Positions 12,989 through 23,983 of a stretch of DNA of 64,000 bases are shown here, piece by piece. The notes beneath the pieces were generated by a model that was given only the letters and a program-made list of their open reading frames with translations, did no database searches and was not told where the DNA came from. Numbering within the stretch: position 1 is the first letter of the stretch; every line of letters starts with the position of its first letter. The stretch is from Anisodus tanguticus (lineage: Eukaryota > Streptophyta > Magnoliopsida > Solanales > Solanaceae): positions 2,964,001 to 3,028,000 of the forward strand of contig CM067541.1 of the NCBI GenBank assembly GCA_034509755.1, given 5' to 3'. The position numbers and the translations under genes were made by a program.

Positions 12989-15900
12989 ACCCAAATTTGG
13001 GGACCTAGAGGAATAACTTCAGTTGCTTGACATAATAGCTGGCCCTGGCCACCAATAGTATTGAGCCGCCCCTGTCTTTACTGTAATTCTTGATTCCTTT
13101 GTAAAATTTTCAAGCAAAAAATCATTAGAAGTATAATTTTGAGAGAAATTAAAATAACACTAACAAAATATAAGATAAATATTAAATTCCTTTAGTAAAG
13201 ATGAAAACTCTAATTTGCTGGCAGGGGAGTTAATTAAAACTTGGGAATATGGGGAAGCATTTCACATAATTAATGTAGATATTGTGACTACGGAGAGTAG
13301 AAGTGTTTACTAAACAACTAATACAGAATTTAGTTGGGGGTTTATTTATATAATATGGATCTCCCAAAAGATCCCTAACTTTTATCCTAATGATGTAATC
13401 CTCTGCACAATAAGCCAAACGATGAAATACTTTTTATACCACTTATCTCACCTGCAGTCCACAAACTGAACGATCTCTGAGTGTCTGATCCTATTCATTG
13501 CAGTTCTTCAATCATTGATGTTTTCCTGGATTTTGCAGGTTCTGGGTTTCGCAGGAGAAGAACAGCTAGGGAAGGCTTTGGAGGGAGCTGATGTTGTCAT
13601 CATTCCGGCTGGTGTGCCACGAAAGCCTGGTATGACCCGTGATGATCTGTTCAACATTAACGCTGGTATTGTTACGTCTCTTTGCACAGCCATCGCAAAG
13701 TATTGCCCTCATGTAAGTACCCATATTGGTTTACATATGAGTTTAGTTGTTGGCGTAGCAAATACTGATTTTTCCTCTTTCTTCTAACTCCTCCCCTCAA
13801 ATCTCCGAAGGCACTTATCAATATGATCAGCAACCCTGTGAATTCCACTGTCCCAATTGCATCTGAGGTGTTCAAGAAGGCTGGAACCTATGATGAAAAG
13901 AGACTCTTTGGAGTGACCACACTTGATGTTGTTAGGGCAAAGACTTTCTACGCTGGAAAAGCTAAAGTTAATGTTGCTGGTATGCATCTTTGTGATTTCC
14001 TGGTTTGGATTTGCTTCTATTTTGTGTATTAAACCATCAATTAATGTAAAGTTCTTATTCCCTACTTGAAATTTTGGTGCTTTTTTCCAGATGTCAATGT
14101 CCCGGTTGTTGGTGGTCATGCTGGCATAACTATCCTCCCGTTATTTTCCCAAGTAATATTTCTTTTCTTCTGTCTTGTCTAAGTTATTAAAAAATTATGT
14201 CTACCTTGTATTCACTCAAAAAAAGATTAATTTTGCCTTGTAACTTTACTAATTCTTGTCTTGTTATCTCGAAATGTTGCAAATAGGCCACTCCAAACGG
14301 AAATTTGGCAAGTGAAGAAATTGAGGCACTCACCAAGCGCACCCAAGATGGTGGCACTGAAGTTGTGGAGGCCAAGGCTGGAAAGGGTTCAGCCACCCTC
14401 TCGATGGCGTATGTTTCTATTCATGCTCTCTTTTACATACTCTCTCTGTCCCAATTTATGTGATACAATTCGGATTTCGAGAGTCAAACAAGAAAATCTT
14501 TGACTGCGATTTATTCATATGCCCGTTAAATATTTTAATTTATTGGTTATTGTGACTTATAGTTTTTATGTAGTTTCTAAACATGTAAATTATTTTTAAA
14601 AAAAACTTAAAGATTCGTTTGTCCGAATTCACGGTCAAAATAAAGAAGTCTGACTCTCGAAATTCGAATTGTAGGGAGTATTTAGGTTTCTATGTTTTCA
14701 TGAAAGAAGTTTCTCTGTGTGGTGGCAAGAACTTTTTGGTATTGACAAAGGAACACCTGCGTAAGTGTGTGCTGCCTGCTAACGAGAGTCAAATTCTTGG
14801 AAAGAGAGTTTAGAGTTGCTTGACTACTAGGTTTCTACTCTATACTTCAACAAGCTCTATCAAAGCAAAAACTTTACTCTACCCTTTCCACTTTATGTGA
14901 CCATATTTCCTTTCTAGTCCTTTAAAAAGAAAGACCGCTTTCTAAATCTGGAAACAATTTTTGAAAACTTTCCATGTTACCCTTATTGAGAAGCTTTTAT
15001 AGCCACACAAATGTTACGGAGGGAGTATATTTCAACAGGTTTTCACAATACTAATATATGACATGATGATGATTGCACCAACCTTTTCTGCATGTGTTGT
15101 CGCATGCCACAACTGGAAATAGCACATGCTGTGCATAGTGACCAACATCGCACAATCTTGGTTATGTATTGACTATAAAGTTTCCATGCACCTAGTATTG
15201 TGGAGAACTACTTACCAAAAAAATGTATTGAAGAGAACTCTCCCCACTCAGGATATGGGTAGAAAGATATGGTGATGAAAAATAAGAACACTTTTCTTTG
15301 TTGCTACGGTACTATACCACCTTATTTGCGTATCTTCTCTGTGTGATTACCGGGTTTTGAGCAATTTGTTTCACTTCCGAAGCTATGCTGGTGCCATCTT
15401 TGCGGATGCTTGCTTGAAGGGGCTGAATGGGGTTCCAGATGTTGTAGAGTGTTCATTCGTACAGTCAACTGTGACAGACCTGCGTTTCTTTGCATCCAAG
15501 GTAATGATGCCCTCTTCTAACCCTAAATGATACTTGAGTGCCTATTTGCTATTAAAAACATATCTGTCTTGCTATTGCTCTATTTTGCATCTGTATAGAG
15601 GGATCTTCATTTTCTGTCAGCCGATGACACTGAGAATAATTTGGTGACCCCCCCCCCCCCCCATATATTGAGGGTATTAAATTGGGAGATTGAGGATGTA
15701 CAAAAAAGATAGAAACTACAAAATTTTGATTTCCTAGGACACGAAGTTGGGCTTAGTCTTTCTATTCAATTTGTCGTGTGAGTTTTGACAGGTTGCCATC
15801 TGCCAAATAGAATTTTTTACTCAAAATGTTAATAATACATAGTTTTTTATGAGTTGAGGTACCACCGGTGGAATGTAAGTATATGCATCCACATTGATAG

Positions 15901-16291
15901 TTTTTCTAGTTTGATAACCTTGAATGTGTACAGCCTTGCAAAAGTTGGTATCACTTTGTCATTTATGAACTAAACACCAATGGGAATTTCATCGTAAAAC
16001 ATTCTTTGGCAAATAAAGTTACGTTTCTATAATAATCTCCTATTTCACTCCAACTAGTTCGGGGTTGAGATTTAGATTGATATGATAAGTCTCCTCTTGT
16101 TGGTTTTCCTGGTTCTGATCTGATTTGCCTCTTCTTTCAACTCTTTTCAGGTGAGACTTGGTAAATATGGTGTGGAGGAAGTCCTAGGATTGGGCCCACT
16201 TTCAGACTACGAGAAACAAGGACTTGAAGCTCTTAAACCAGAGCTGAAATCGTCCATTGAGAAGGGAATCAAATATGCCAACGCCAATTAA
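9493..16291 (+). CDS. mMDH: Malate dehydrogenase, mitochondrial (NAD-dependent)
   Basis: Oxidises malate to oxaloacetate with NAD in the mitochondrial matrix (TCA cycle, redox shuttles). Exons: 9493-9744, 13539-13712, 13811-13979, 14091-14152, 14287-14408, 15383-15500, 16151-16291; total 1038 nt, 345 aa, the usual length of plant mMDH. The first about 25 residues are basic and rich in S and T, as expected for a matrix presequence. The NAD-binding loop GAAGGIG is at residues 39-45, substrate arginines lie in RKPGMTR (R112, R118), the SNPVNS block is at 149-154, Asp181 and Arg184 lie in LDVVRA, and the catalytic His208 in GGHAGITILPL. All key residues are present and the frame is intact. The start at 9493 is preferred over the upstream in-frame TTG because it is the first ATG and gives the family's typical leader. 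Intron 1 is 3.8 kb and full of repeats; introns 5 and 6 carry MITEs and a C tract. Confidence 0.96.
9829..10680 (+). repeat. Degenerate tandem duplications in mMDH intron 1
   Basis: Blocks such as TTTATGGAGTTTGAGATAG, TTCGTTTATTCGAGATGTTTT and TTAATTTCTCATTTCTAGG recur several times in the same order (last block near 9949, 10258 and 10611). The unit is roughly 310 bp, stretched in the last copy by the SINE at 10467-10597. This is local duplication of ordinary intron sequence, with no coding frame. Confidence 0.75.
10467..10597 (-). mobile_element. tRNA-derived SINE in mMDH intron 1
   Basis: On the minus strand it reads box A TAGCTCAGTTGG, then box B GGTTTGAATCC, a short body rich in CCCC blocks and an A-rich tail (poly-T/A at 10467-10490 on the plus strand). 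It is flanked by a 14-bp direct duplication with one mismatch (10453-10466 and 10598-10611, GATTTACAKCACCT). It belongs to a different SINE family from the one at 2373. It is not a working tRNA gene, because no anticodon and acceptor stems can be drawn. Confidence 0.8.
11160..12390. mobile_element. Fold-back (long inverted repeat) element in mMDH intron 1
   Basis: The left arm (about 11160-11690) reappears in reverse complement as the right arm (about 12000-12390). Matching blocks run from the GGCCTAAC..CCCATTTCTTTGGCTC ends through TTTGTTTGTGTGGA and ATATTGTAGGTTGAAGA to GTGGTGGATG near the loop. Arms are roughly 390-530 bp around an unrelated centre of about 300 bp. No transposase frame is visible, so it is a non-autonomous fold-back or Mutator-type derivative. 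The palindrome GCGCAGGAATTTCCTGCGC lies near the outer end of the left arm. Confidence 0.8.
11293..11480 (+). repeat. 93-bp tandem duplication inside left fold-back arm
   Basis: Two copies of a 93-bp unit beginning TTCATCTTCCATTCTTCTCC and running to CTCAATTTTATCTATA. The right arm has only one copy, so the duplication arose after the arms separated. Confidence 0.8.
12387..12638. mobile_element. Stowaway-like MITE next to the fold-back
   Basis: Starts TACTCCCTCCATTTCAAAA and ends TTTTGAAACGGAGGAGTA, forming near-perfect inverted ends with TA borders. It begins where the right arm of the fold-back ends. Confidence 0.8.
12725..13075. repeat. Inverted pair of a GCCGGC-starting repeat with SINE scrap and poly(C)
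   Basis: Left copy 12729-12790 (AAGCAACTAAAGTTGTTGC then CCCCAAATTTGGGG) and right copy about 12990-13070 in reverse complement (the same CCCAAATTTGGGG and GCAACTGAAG blocks). Between them are a 3' SINE scrap ending GCACCGGGCTGCCC, a 24-bp tandem duplication containing TTTCTTTCATATGCTTGTAG (12833-12880) and the 40-C tract. Confidence 0.6.
12949..12988 (+). repeat. Poly(C) tract, 40 C
   Basis: Forty consecutive cytosines in mMDH intron 1, the longest homopolymer in the window. The true length may vary or be misassembled. Confidence 0.9.
14438..14680. mobile_element. MITE in mMDH intron 5
   Basis: Ends TACTCTCTCTGTCCCAATTT and AATTGTAGGGAGTA, with inner inverted blocks TTCGGATTTCGAGAGTCA and TGACTCTCGAAATTCGAA. 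TA borders. No coding content. Confidence 0.7.
14874..15028. mobile_element. Short MITE in mMDH intron 5
   Basis: Runs from TACTCTACCCTTTCCACTT to TTACGGAGGGAGTA. Its inverted ends are more diverged than those of its neighbour at 14438, and it is probably internally deleted. Confidence 0.5.
15648..15662 (+). repeat. Poly(C) tract, 15 C
   Basis: Cytosine run in mMDH intron 6. Confidence 0.9.
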
Positions 16292-16719
16292 ACAAACAAA
16301 AGAAAAGCTACTTTCGAGTTTCCCATTTCCAATTTTGGATACATTTTGAGTGATTGGGTTAATCCTTCGCGGGTTCCTTGCTGCCTGAGGCATTAGATTT
16401 AGCTTTTAATCCGAGATAGTAGACATTAGATATTCCATATATTTATAGAAAATAATCATTGGCAGACTTATGATCTATGCAGTTTCCTTCAATAATCTAC
16501 GACGTTGAACGTACTACATGCATGTGATTGTACTCTACTATTCTTCAATGGGAAATGAAATATAAGAAACTAATTCCCTCTCCTAAAGGGAAATTGCTGT
16601 GGATAATTTGATTGCTTATATTCATTACAGGTTATTATCAACTTTACATCTTGTACATGCTTTAGGTTGGTCTTCTGCCATAATTCAAGGAAAAATATTT
16701 GTAACCTAATTAAATTTTG

Positions 16720-16972
16720 TACTCCCTCATCTTTCTTTTCTTTTTGGTCCGTCTCAAAAAGAATTTATTTTCTATATTTAGTGAGTTTTCAGTTATAAGG
16801 CAAATTTGAGACTACAAGATTTAAAAGACTTCACACATCTTTAATTTAAGACCATAAGATTTAAAAGATCTCACACATCTTTAATTTAAGACTACAAAAT
16901 TTAAAAGTCTCATTTTATTTTTTATATTCCGTGTCAAATCAAATTAAGACACTTATTGGGACGGAGGGAGTA
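16720..16972. mobile_element. Stowaway-like MITE downstream of mMDH
   Basis: Starts TACTCCCTCATC and ends GGGACGGAGGGAGTA. The left end is partly degenerate. Internally it contains three repeats of an AAGACTACAAGATTTAAAAG-like block. Confidence 0.7.
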
Positions 16973-17099
16973 TATGTTATTGTGAATTGTCTCAGAAAGT
17001 TAAGATGCTTGGCATAATTTTTAGAAGAAAAACAAGTATTTTTGAAGAATAACAAAAATTGTTCTTTTAAATTTTATAAAGGTTTCTTCCAAGTACAAC

Positions 17100-17215
17100 A
17101 TACCCAGTGAAATCTCACAAAGTGGAGTTTGGGGAGGTTAGAATGTACGTAGATCTTACCTCTATTTTGGGAGTTAGAGGGGTTGTTTCTGAAAAACCCT
17201 CGACTCAAGAGAAAG
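17100..17215 (+). repeat. SINE-like scrap (CCCAGTGAAATCTCAC block)
   Basis: Matches the common Solanaceae repeat core beginning ACCCAGT and TGGGGAGG and ending CCTCGACTCAAG. A shorter related piece lies at about 38136-38195 (GTAATCCCACCGAGTGGGGT). The family assignment is from memory. Confidence 0.4.
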
Positions 17216-17673
17216 CATAAAAAATGTCAGATAAGGAAAAGAAATAAAAAGCAGTACGAAAATGAAAATAATGAAAGCGATTAAGTCATGATAAAACAAT
17301 TTGAAAAGGGAGCAATAGCTATCACATATAAAATAAGATAATCGAAGTACAAAAAATAACAGATAATAGCAAAAATCAAAGGACAAAAAACTACAGAACA
17401 ATACTGCGTCTATTAGTATGAAAAATAAATAAGACTTAAGTACTAGCCTTCAAAGATATTTTTTTGAAAAGCAATTTTCAAGTAAATAAATTTTGGGGAT
17501 TTGAGCAACTAAACCTTTCTTTTTTAAGTTCTCACCTTTTCTTGAACTAGTACCTCTTTGGTTTGTTAGGCTAGAAATAGTATACGTATTACGACATTTG
17601 TAGAAATGTCGATCTAGCACAAGTTTATTGAGATAAAATAGGACTTAATGAACAACCAAGACATAGTTTTATA

Positions 17674-17857
17674 AGGAAAAGGCTCAAAAATGTCCTTAAT
17701 CCGTTGGAAATGACTTAAAAATATTCTTCATCCACCTGTTGAATTAAAAATGCCCTTAACATTTTTTTAGGTTCAAAAATACCTTTTAATTAACAGATGG
17801 ATGGAGGGCATTTTTGAGCTATTTCCAATAGATTAAGGACATTTTGAGCCTTTTTCG
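17674..17857. mobile_element. MITE with GGCTCAAAAATGTCCTTAA ends
   Basis: The left end AAGGCTCAAAAATGTCCTTA mirrors the right end TTAAGGACATTTTGAGCC, with further inverted pairing inward (TTGGAAATGACT against AGCTATTTCCAA). The flanks TAGTTTTATA (17664) and TAGTTTATA (17858) look like a roughly 9-bp target duplication, which suggests a Mutator-type MITE. Confidence 0.7.
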
Positions 17858-19402
17858 TAGTTTATATAGTTTAGTGTTTCTCCTTCCCAAAGAAAAAAAA
17901 TGGTCACATGAAGGAAAGGGACTTGGTACGATGAACAGAAAGAAGCCATAATCTATGACTAAAATCTCCCAACAAAAAGGCAGCCCGGTGTATGTTATGC
18001 AATAGACTGTTCCACACCTCGTCAAAATTTTCCTTCAAATAAAATCTCCCAACCAAAAAGAAATACCTAATGTGTTTCAACTTTTAGTTTGTCATCTCCT
18101 CCCTCAAATTCTCTCTTTTAGTTTGTTCCAAAGCAACAACACAGGCGGATGTAATCTTTCAACTATGAATTCATCTGAACCCATAACTTTCGACACATAT
18201 TAGGATCTCAACAAATATTAGAGCTTAACCCATGAATTTAAAATTACAATGAGTTTTGAATATCATAAAAATTGAATCAATTAAATTTAAATAATAAATC
18301 CACGTATGATCCCATCTGACTTGAAAATATGATTTTTGAAATACCACGTCACGTATAAAGGCTGCGTATGATTCTTGCTTTACTAATTATCATAAAGCCT
18401 TCCAAGATGTTTAGAAGGAAACTTGTTTCATTATCCATGGTATTACCATTAAGAATAAGTTAAGAAAATTACATTTATAATAGGGCAACTTAACACTTAA
18501 ACATGAAATAGTTACAAAAAAAAAAAACCTCTCCCGAACCGGCTTCTTACTTCACCCTCTGTTCTAAAGTGGCAGAAGAAAATTCCCCGAACCATATATA
18601 CCATGCGTGACAACAACTAAACTTGTAGATTTACATGCGCATAGCTTGTATGTTGAACTAGCATGAAACATGATGCCTATAATATTATTTCTAAGATGAG
18701 AGGATGTCTTGTTTCATACATAAACATGTGACTTCAAAATCCTGCAAAAACTAAAATTACGGTAACATATTAGTAAAATAGACTTGGTTCGACAAATGTT
18801 TAGTACTGGACTATAGTAAAAAATTGTAATAAAACCATATTCTTTTACCTTTAAACCATGATAAGAGGGAATATACCACAACTACTCTAGTGAACTTTCA
18901 GACCATAACAAGAGGGGATCATATAAACAACTCCAACTGTTCCGAAGCCGGCTCATATTTCCAGAAAATCAACCAAGACCCCTCAGGACTCATTCGTACA
19001 AGTCCAAGTCAAAAGACCAACATACACAGTAGCAATACTAGACATACAAGAGAATGGACTTGAGAGCTTAATTGACATGTTCATCGAATCAATCCTGGCT
19101 GCTTCTACTTCAGGGGGAAAATACATATCAATTCTTTGCAGAAAGATGAATGGGAAAATCTGTACACACCCCCATTGTCATTTTCACTTGACATCCCTAA
19201 TAATTTTTACAATATGCAATCCTACCTCCACACGCGCTTTCTACAACTACAATCAGGTCCAGCTGCAGGAGATCGCACTAGCATACCTAGTTTCTCTAAC
19301 TGTGTGCAACGTTATGAATAAAATCCCAGCACATGTTTAAGTAAACTGGGTTAAGCAATCTCTCATATGACTACCATAACCAATCTCTTCTAGAATCCCA
19401 TT

Positions 19403-19774
19403 CTAACAAAAAAGCATATACTTGTATAGAGATAACATCATAAATAATGTTAAGAATGAGATGTCCAACCCTTCCAAAATCATCGAGAAAAGGCACTTCC
19501 ATGATAAAACTTGAAGTTCTTGATTGCAGCCATCGTTCAACCAGAAAGAACCTTCATCTTGGAACCTTCCAGATGAGTACGCAGCTATCTGCCCAAGACA
19601 ATCCATGAAGAATTCCTGCAAAACTATAAGATAAACAAAATTACTTAGAACTTCTTGTGAATATAGGGAAGAAACATTGTTAGAGAAAATTAAATAATGG
19701 AATAAAATAGTTAATAACAAAGATACATATAGCACATGACCAAAAAGGAGTCGAGAATAATTGAGGGTGCACAC
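19403..19774 (-). other. Open frame, possible exon relic
   Basis: A 123-codon minus-strand frame. Its centre (about 19480-19630) has ordinary protein composition (FFMDCLGQIAAYSSGRFQDE) and is preceded by a good acceptor TTTTGCAG, while both flanks are hydrophobic low-complexity sequence typical of translated AT-rich DNA. I do not recognise the protein. It could be one exon left from a lost gene, or chance. Confidence 0.2.
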
Positions 19775-20175
19775 ACTATTAATGACCTTAATTCATCCCC
19801 CCCTTCATTAGTAGAGCTCCTGCTATCATATTTTCTGTCGGATTAGACCAACCCCCACCTCAAATACCAAGTCTAGTGATATTACCAGAAGTAAAAGAAT
19901 ATCTCCGGCCAAGAAAATAATACGTGTTTCAGTTTTCTCCATGTGACTATCCAGACAAAGCTCTTTCAGCAATATTTATCCCTTAAGATCAACACTTCGG
20001 ATAAAGTGGAGATACTCCAGCAAGTTGAGCTCATGGTTGCACCAGCAGGAGGGCTGATGGTACTGAAATTATGAAGAGGGTTACTGGGGCTTCCTTGTTT
20101 GAAACAGAATGGCAGTAGAGTTCTCTGGCCAAAAAAACAGGGAAGGGTGGATCGTGACTGATGACACTAATAAAT

Positions 20176-21092
20176 GGGATAATTTTAGAGACCTCGCCCA
20201 TGTTTACCTTTGTAACACTAACCTCCCTTGTAGTTTGAGAAATTACACTTCCCTCATTTTGATATTTTTGTAACAAAAGTGGTTCAAATGATTAAAGAAG
20301 TACAGTATTCCAAAATCACCCTTATGGTATTAGGTGTAGAATACTATGTTTTTGAACAAACCCCTCCTTTAAATACGACTTCGAGTTGAAATTTCAACTT
20401 ATTTGTTGCTGTGATTTGTTTCAACTTAAGCTATTTGATACAGCTTGCTACTACTCAAATAGGATTGAATTTTTCAAATGCATATTAATATTTTAAATTC
20501 AAAAGTAATTATCAACAATTAATTTATTATGGGCAAATAGTACTTTCAAGCCATGTAGATTTTATATTTGAATATGATATTTTCAGTACTCAAGGTCCAA
20601 TGAATTGATCAAATAAACTGAGTAAAAATGTACTGTGTCATGTTTTAGATGGAGCAAGCAGTATAACCTTTTCTCTTTTGATCTTGTTTATTTAAATTGC
20701 AAGCTGAGGATAATTTTTGGATGCAAATATCATTTTCTACCCAGAAAAAGAATGACTTAGCCTCATCTTATGATCATTTCTCATGATTTCAAATCGAATA
20801 GTAAATAATCATTCAATGAGCTAATTGATAATCCAAGGTGAATTCGAAGCTAACCTAAGCAAATCAAATATAGTAAAAAAATTGAACAATCAAATAATTC
20901 GGGCACTAGATTTGGTATTCAATAATTAAGGAGTACTACACAAAATGGGGTACTTTCGAAATATTGCAGAAACTCTATCCTTTAAACAAGTTTGGATACC
21001 AAAAAATCAAACTAAGGGAGGTGGATGTAATATCTCAAAGCACAAGGAAAGTCAATGTTACAAAGCCAAACTTGAAGGAAGGTAAAATAATC
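20176..21092. mobile_element. Non-autonomous inverted-repeat DNA element, about 0.9 kb
   Basis: About 95 bp at the left (GGGATAATTTTAGAGACCTC through TTTGTAACACTAACCTCCC and TTTGAGAAATTACAC) recurs in reverse complement at the right (21000-21092: GGGAGGTGGATGTAATAT and GTCAATGTTACAAAG). The AT-rich centre has no transposase frame. Ends of the GGGATAATTT type suggest a Mutator-like non-autonomous element. No target duplication was found. Confidence 0.6.
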
Positions 21093-21229
21093 AGCAGAGA
21101 ACTCATTTTAATTATTTTGTTTAATAGAAGATCTCAGTCATTACCTTTCCAGTACCGGTTTATTTTTCCTCTACACATCATATCCAAGACTGTTATAAAA
21201 ATATTCTCGTGAATGTATTTATTTCTTTG

Positions 21230-21850
21230 GAGAAAAGTTAGGTTTAGTTACTTTGGAACCAAGTTAGTTTTCCCCTATAAATAAAGGGGTTCTCTTTCAT
21301 TGTATTTTCATCGCTCAAGAGAAATAAATAATCTTTCTCTACAATACTTCTCTTCTAGTTTTATTATTTTAAAACGTCATCATCATGAGACTCTACCATC
21401 TCAAGAAAATATCAACCAAGGTACTGTTTTTCTTCTCTCTAATCTACGGCTAATCTTACGAAACTTGAATTCGTTGCCCTCTATATTTAAAGCAAGAACT
21501 ACTTCTCATTGTTGGATGCTGAAATCCATTTGGATGCAATGGGTCTTAGAGACACCATTAAGGATAAAAATAAACCATCAATCCAAGATTGTGCTAAAGC
21601 AATGATATTCTAGCGTCATCACTTCAATAAAGTTTTGAAAATTGAATCTCAACATTAAGAATCCATTTGTTTTATGGAATTGCTTGAAAGAAAGGTATGA
21701 CCACATGAAGATGGTCATACTTTTAATTGCTGTATCGAATTAATTCGATTACATAGTGTATCAGGAAAATGTGCCTATAATCAAATTATTTGTGTTAATA
21801 ATTTCGCAAATCCCAAGTTGCAAGATGACATATTAGGAGCATAAAAATCT
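21230..21850 (+). mobile_element. Ty1/copia fragment: LTR end plus gag start (+)
   Basis: Contains an LTR-like leader (CCCCTATAAATAAAGGGGTT, a TATA-like promoter region), a junction with an ATCATGAGACTCTACC-type primer site, then a decayed gag segment translating to pieces like LDAMGLRDTIKDKNK. It has many frame breaks. It is the mirror image of the fragment at 21850-22800. Confidence 0.65.
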
Positions 21851-22800
21851 AAACGACCCACTAGGTGGGTGAATAGGTCCACAAATATCCCCATGTATAC
21901 GTTTCACCTGCACGGGAACTCAATCCCAACCTTTTTTGGTGGTGGTCTAACGATTAACCTGCCTTGATAACAAGCAGTACAAGAAAATTCAGTATTTCAA
22001 AGAATCTCCAAGCTCTTGCATGGATGCCAATTTGATTAGGGTATGGCCACTTGAAGGTAATTGAATAATTTGATTACGGGCATAGTTTCTTGATACCGCA
22101 ATATTGAAAGGTAGTACGTTTTTCTAGCATATCAAAATTACTAATCTCATTTCCACATAGTTTCAACTGAGAAGTAATTCTGAACATCACAAAATTGTAC
22201 CCACAAACAGACTTAAAGTCTTGTAGCCTTAGATGGATCCAACCGTATCGTGCTTTTGGGAAGATGACCATCTTTAGGTGGTCATATCTTTCTTTCAAAC
22301 TATTCCACGTGACAAGTGGTTCCTTAAAGGTGAGATATTCAATTTTCAAAACTTCAATAAGGTGATGACGTAAGAATATCATTGCTTTAGCACAATTTTG
22401 GTCTGACGCTTTATTTTTATCCTTAATGATGTCTCCAAAACCAATTGCATCCAAATGAATTTCAACATCCAACACTCATGAGAACACCACGAGAGGTAGT
22501 TTTTACCCGAAAGATCAAGGGCAACAAACTCAAGCTTCACAAGACTAGCCATAGATTAGAGAGTAGGAAAATAAAACCTTAGTCTTCATAATAATTTCTT
22601 GAGACGGTAGAGTCTCATGTTGATAACATGTTAAAAATAATAAAGCTAGAAGAACACAGTAGAGAAAGGCAAAGAGAAGAGAGAAGTATTATTGTTTCTC
22701 CCGAGGGATGAAAATGCATTGGATACGAAGAATCCCTCTATTTATAGGGAAAAACTAACTTGATCCCAAAGTAACTAACCCTAACTTTTCTTTTGGATCA
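21850..22800 (-). mobile_element. Ty1/copia fragment: LTR end, gag and remnants of integrase (-)
   Basis: Reading leftward from 22800: LTR leader with TATA-like TATTTATAGG, junction near 22625, gag of the UBN2 type with LDVEIHLDAIGFGDIIKDKN and LVTWNSLKERYDHLK (22475-22074), then short relics of the pre-integrase (CTACYQG-like, about 21960) and integrase (GIFVDLFTH-like, about 21890) regions. Most of pol is missing. It belongs to the same family as the plus-strand fragment, and the two gag parts point at each other. Confidence 0.7.
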
Positions 22801-23810
22801 ACACATGAGAATAAGAATCTCTACAGTTCTCTTCATCTCTTCTTCTTTTTCTAACGGGGAAAAAAATAATCAGGTGATTCTATAAAAATCAAAAGGTCGT
22901 TGCCAAACTTCCAAAAAATTACTCTAATTGAGGATAAATAAACATATGGCAAGGTCATTCACAATATTACCTTCTATGCTTTTCCCCCCTTAAGTTCAAA
23001 TATTTACCAAAAAAAAATGCAAAATGTATTAAGACAGCTAAAAGGGCAATCCTACTATTTTCGGCTCCAATTCTACTGCATTTATCAAATACTTCTCAAA
23101 GGGTAGATTGGGCGACCCATTATCCACCAAGTTTCGAACCATGCTTACATTGTACAAACACGAACCACAAGTTGGGGATTGACGTCTTAGTTTTAAAATA
23201 AACTACTTTCCTAAAGTGGTCATTTAAAAGTGTTGTATTTTTTGTGATAGAAGTATTAATTTTAAATTCACAACTATTCAAACGGAGTGTGACAAGACAT
23301 TAAGACTTCTATCACAAACACATCAATCTTACACTGTCTACATTGACTAACAAGGCAGTCACAATTTTTTAACTTTATAGGTAATTTGGTAATATCATTT
23401 ATGGGTAACCTATATGGTATAACAATATTTCTGCGCTAAAGGGTATATATGATTTTCGGTATATACAATTTTTTAGGTATCAACTCAATATAAAGTTTTC
23501 ATCCTGCCAAATGACTTTGACTCTATAATCTTATAGATTCTCCTTTTCAATTATTCTTCATTTACTGTGTAATAGCTAAACAGTATCAACATTAATCATT
23601 TTCAGGAACTTATATTTTTCTAAAATATTTATTCTGTAGGTCTTTTTTAATAGAAATAATATTTTATTGATGTGGAGTACACGCACAAAGTGCATGGCAA
23701 GATGACTAGTAATAAGATAAGTTAAATAGGGAAGCTTTACAACTATTTGGTTCTCAACAATCTGAAAATATTTAAGAACAAGAGTTGTGTACACCATCAA
23801 ATCAAGTCCT

Positions 23811-23823
23811 CCCCCCCCCCCCC
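23811..23823 (+). repeat. Poly(C) tract, 13 C
   Basis: Cytosine run close to the 3' end of the GTE gene. Confidence 0.9.
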
Positions 23824-23983
23824 AAACCACCATATGTCAACCTTCAATAATTTTATCAACAACATACACAACAGAATTTTGCAAGAGCCTAACTAACCAC
23901 AAAAAGGTGCAAGTACGCAAGAAATTAGAAAAAAATAAGGCACTAGCTAACTGACTCATCACTGCGCTAAGTGGCCTTTCGCA

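Larger units (their letters stand above)
16292..23983. other. Gene-poor spacer between mMDH and GTE
   Basis: Contains the mMDH 3' UTR, MITEs (16720, 17674), a SINE-like scrap (about 17100), a larger inverted-repeat element (20176-21092) and copia fragments (21230-22800). About 18000-19400 and 22800-23950 show no gene or well-bounded repeat that I can support; a 13-C tract lies at 23811-23823. Confidence 0.5.

Noticed and set aside
20031..20276. 81-codon minus-strand frame
   Set aside because: It overlaps the inverted end of the DNA element 20176-21092 and has no protein-like conservation.
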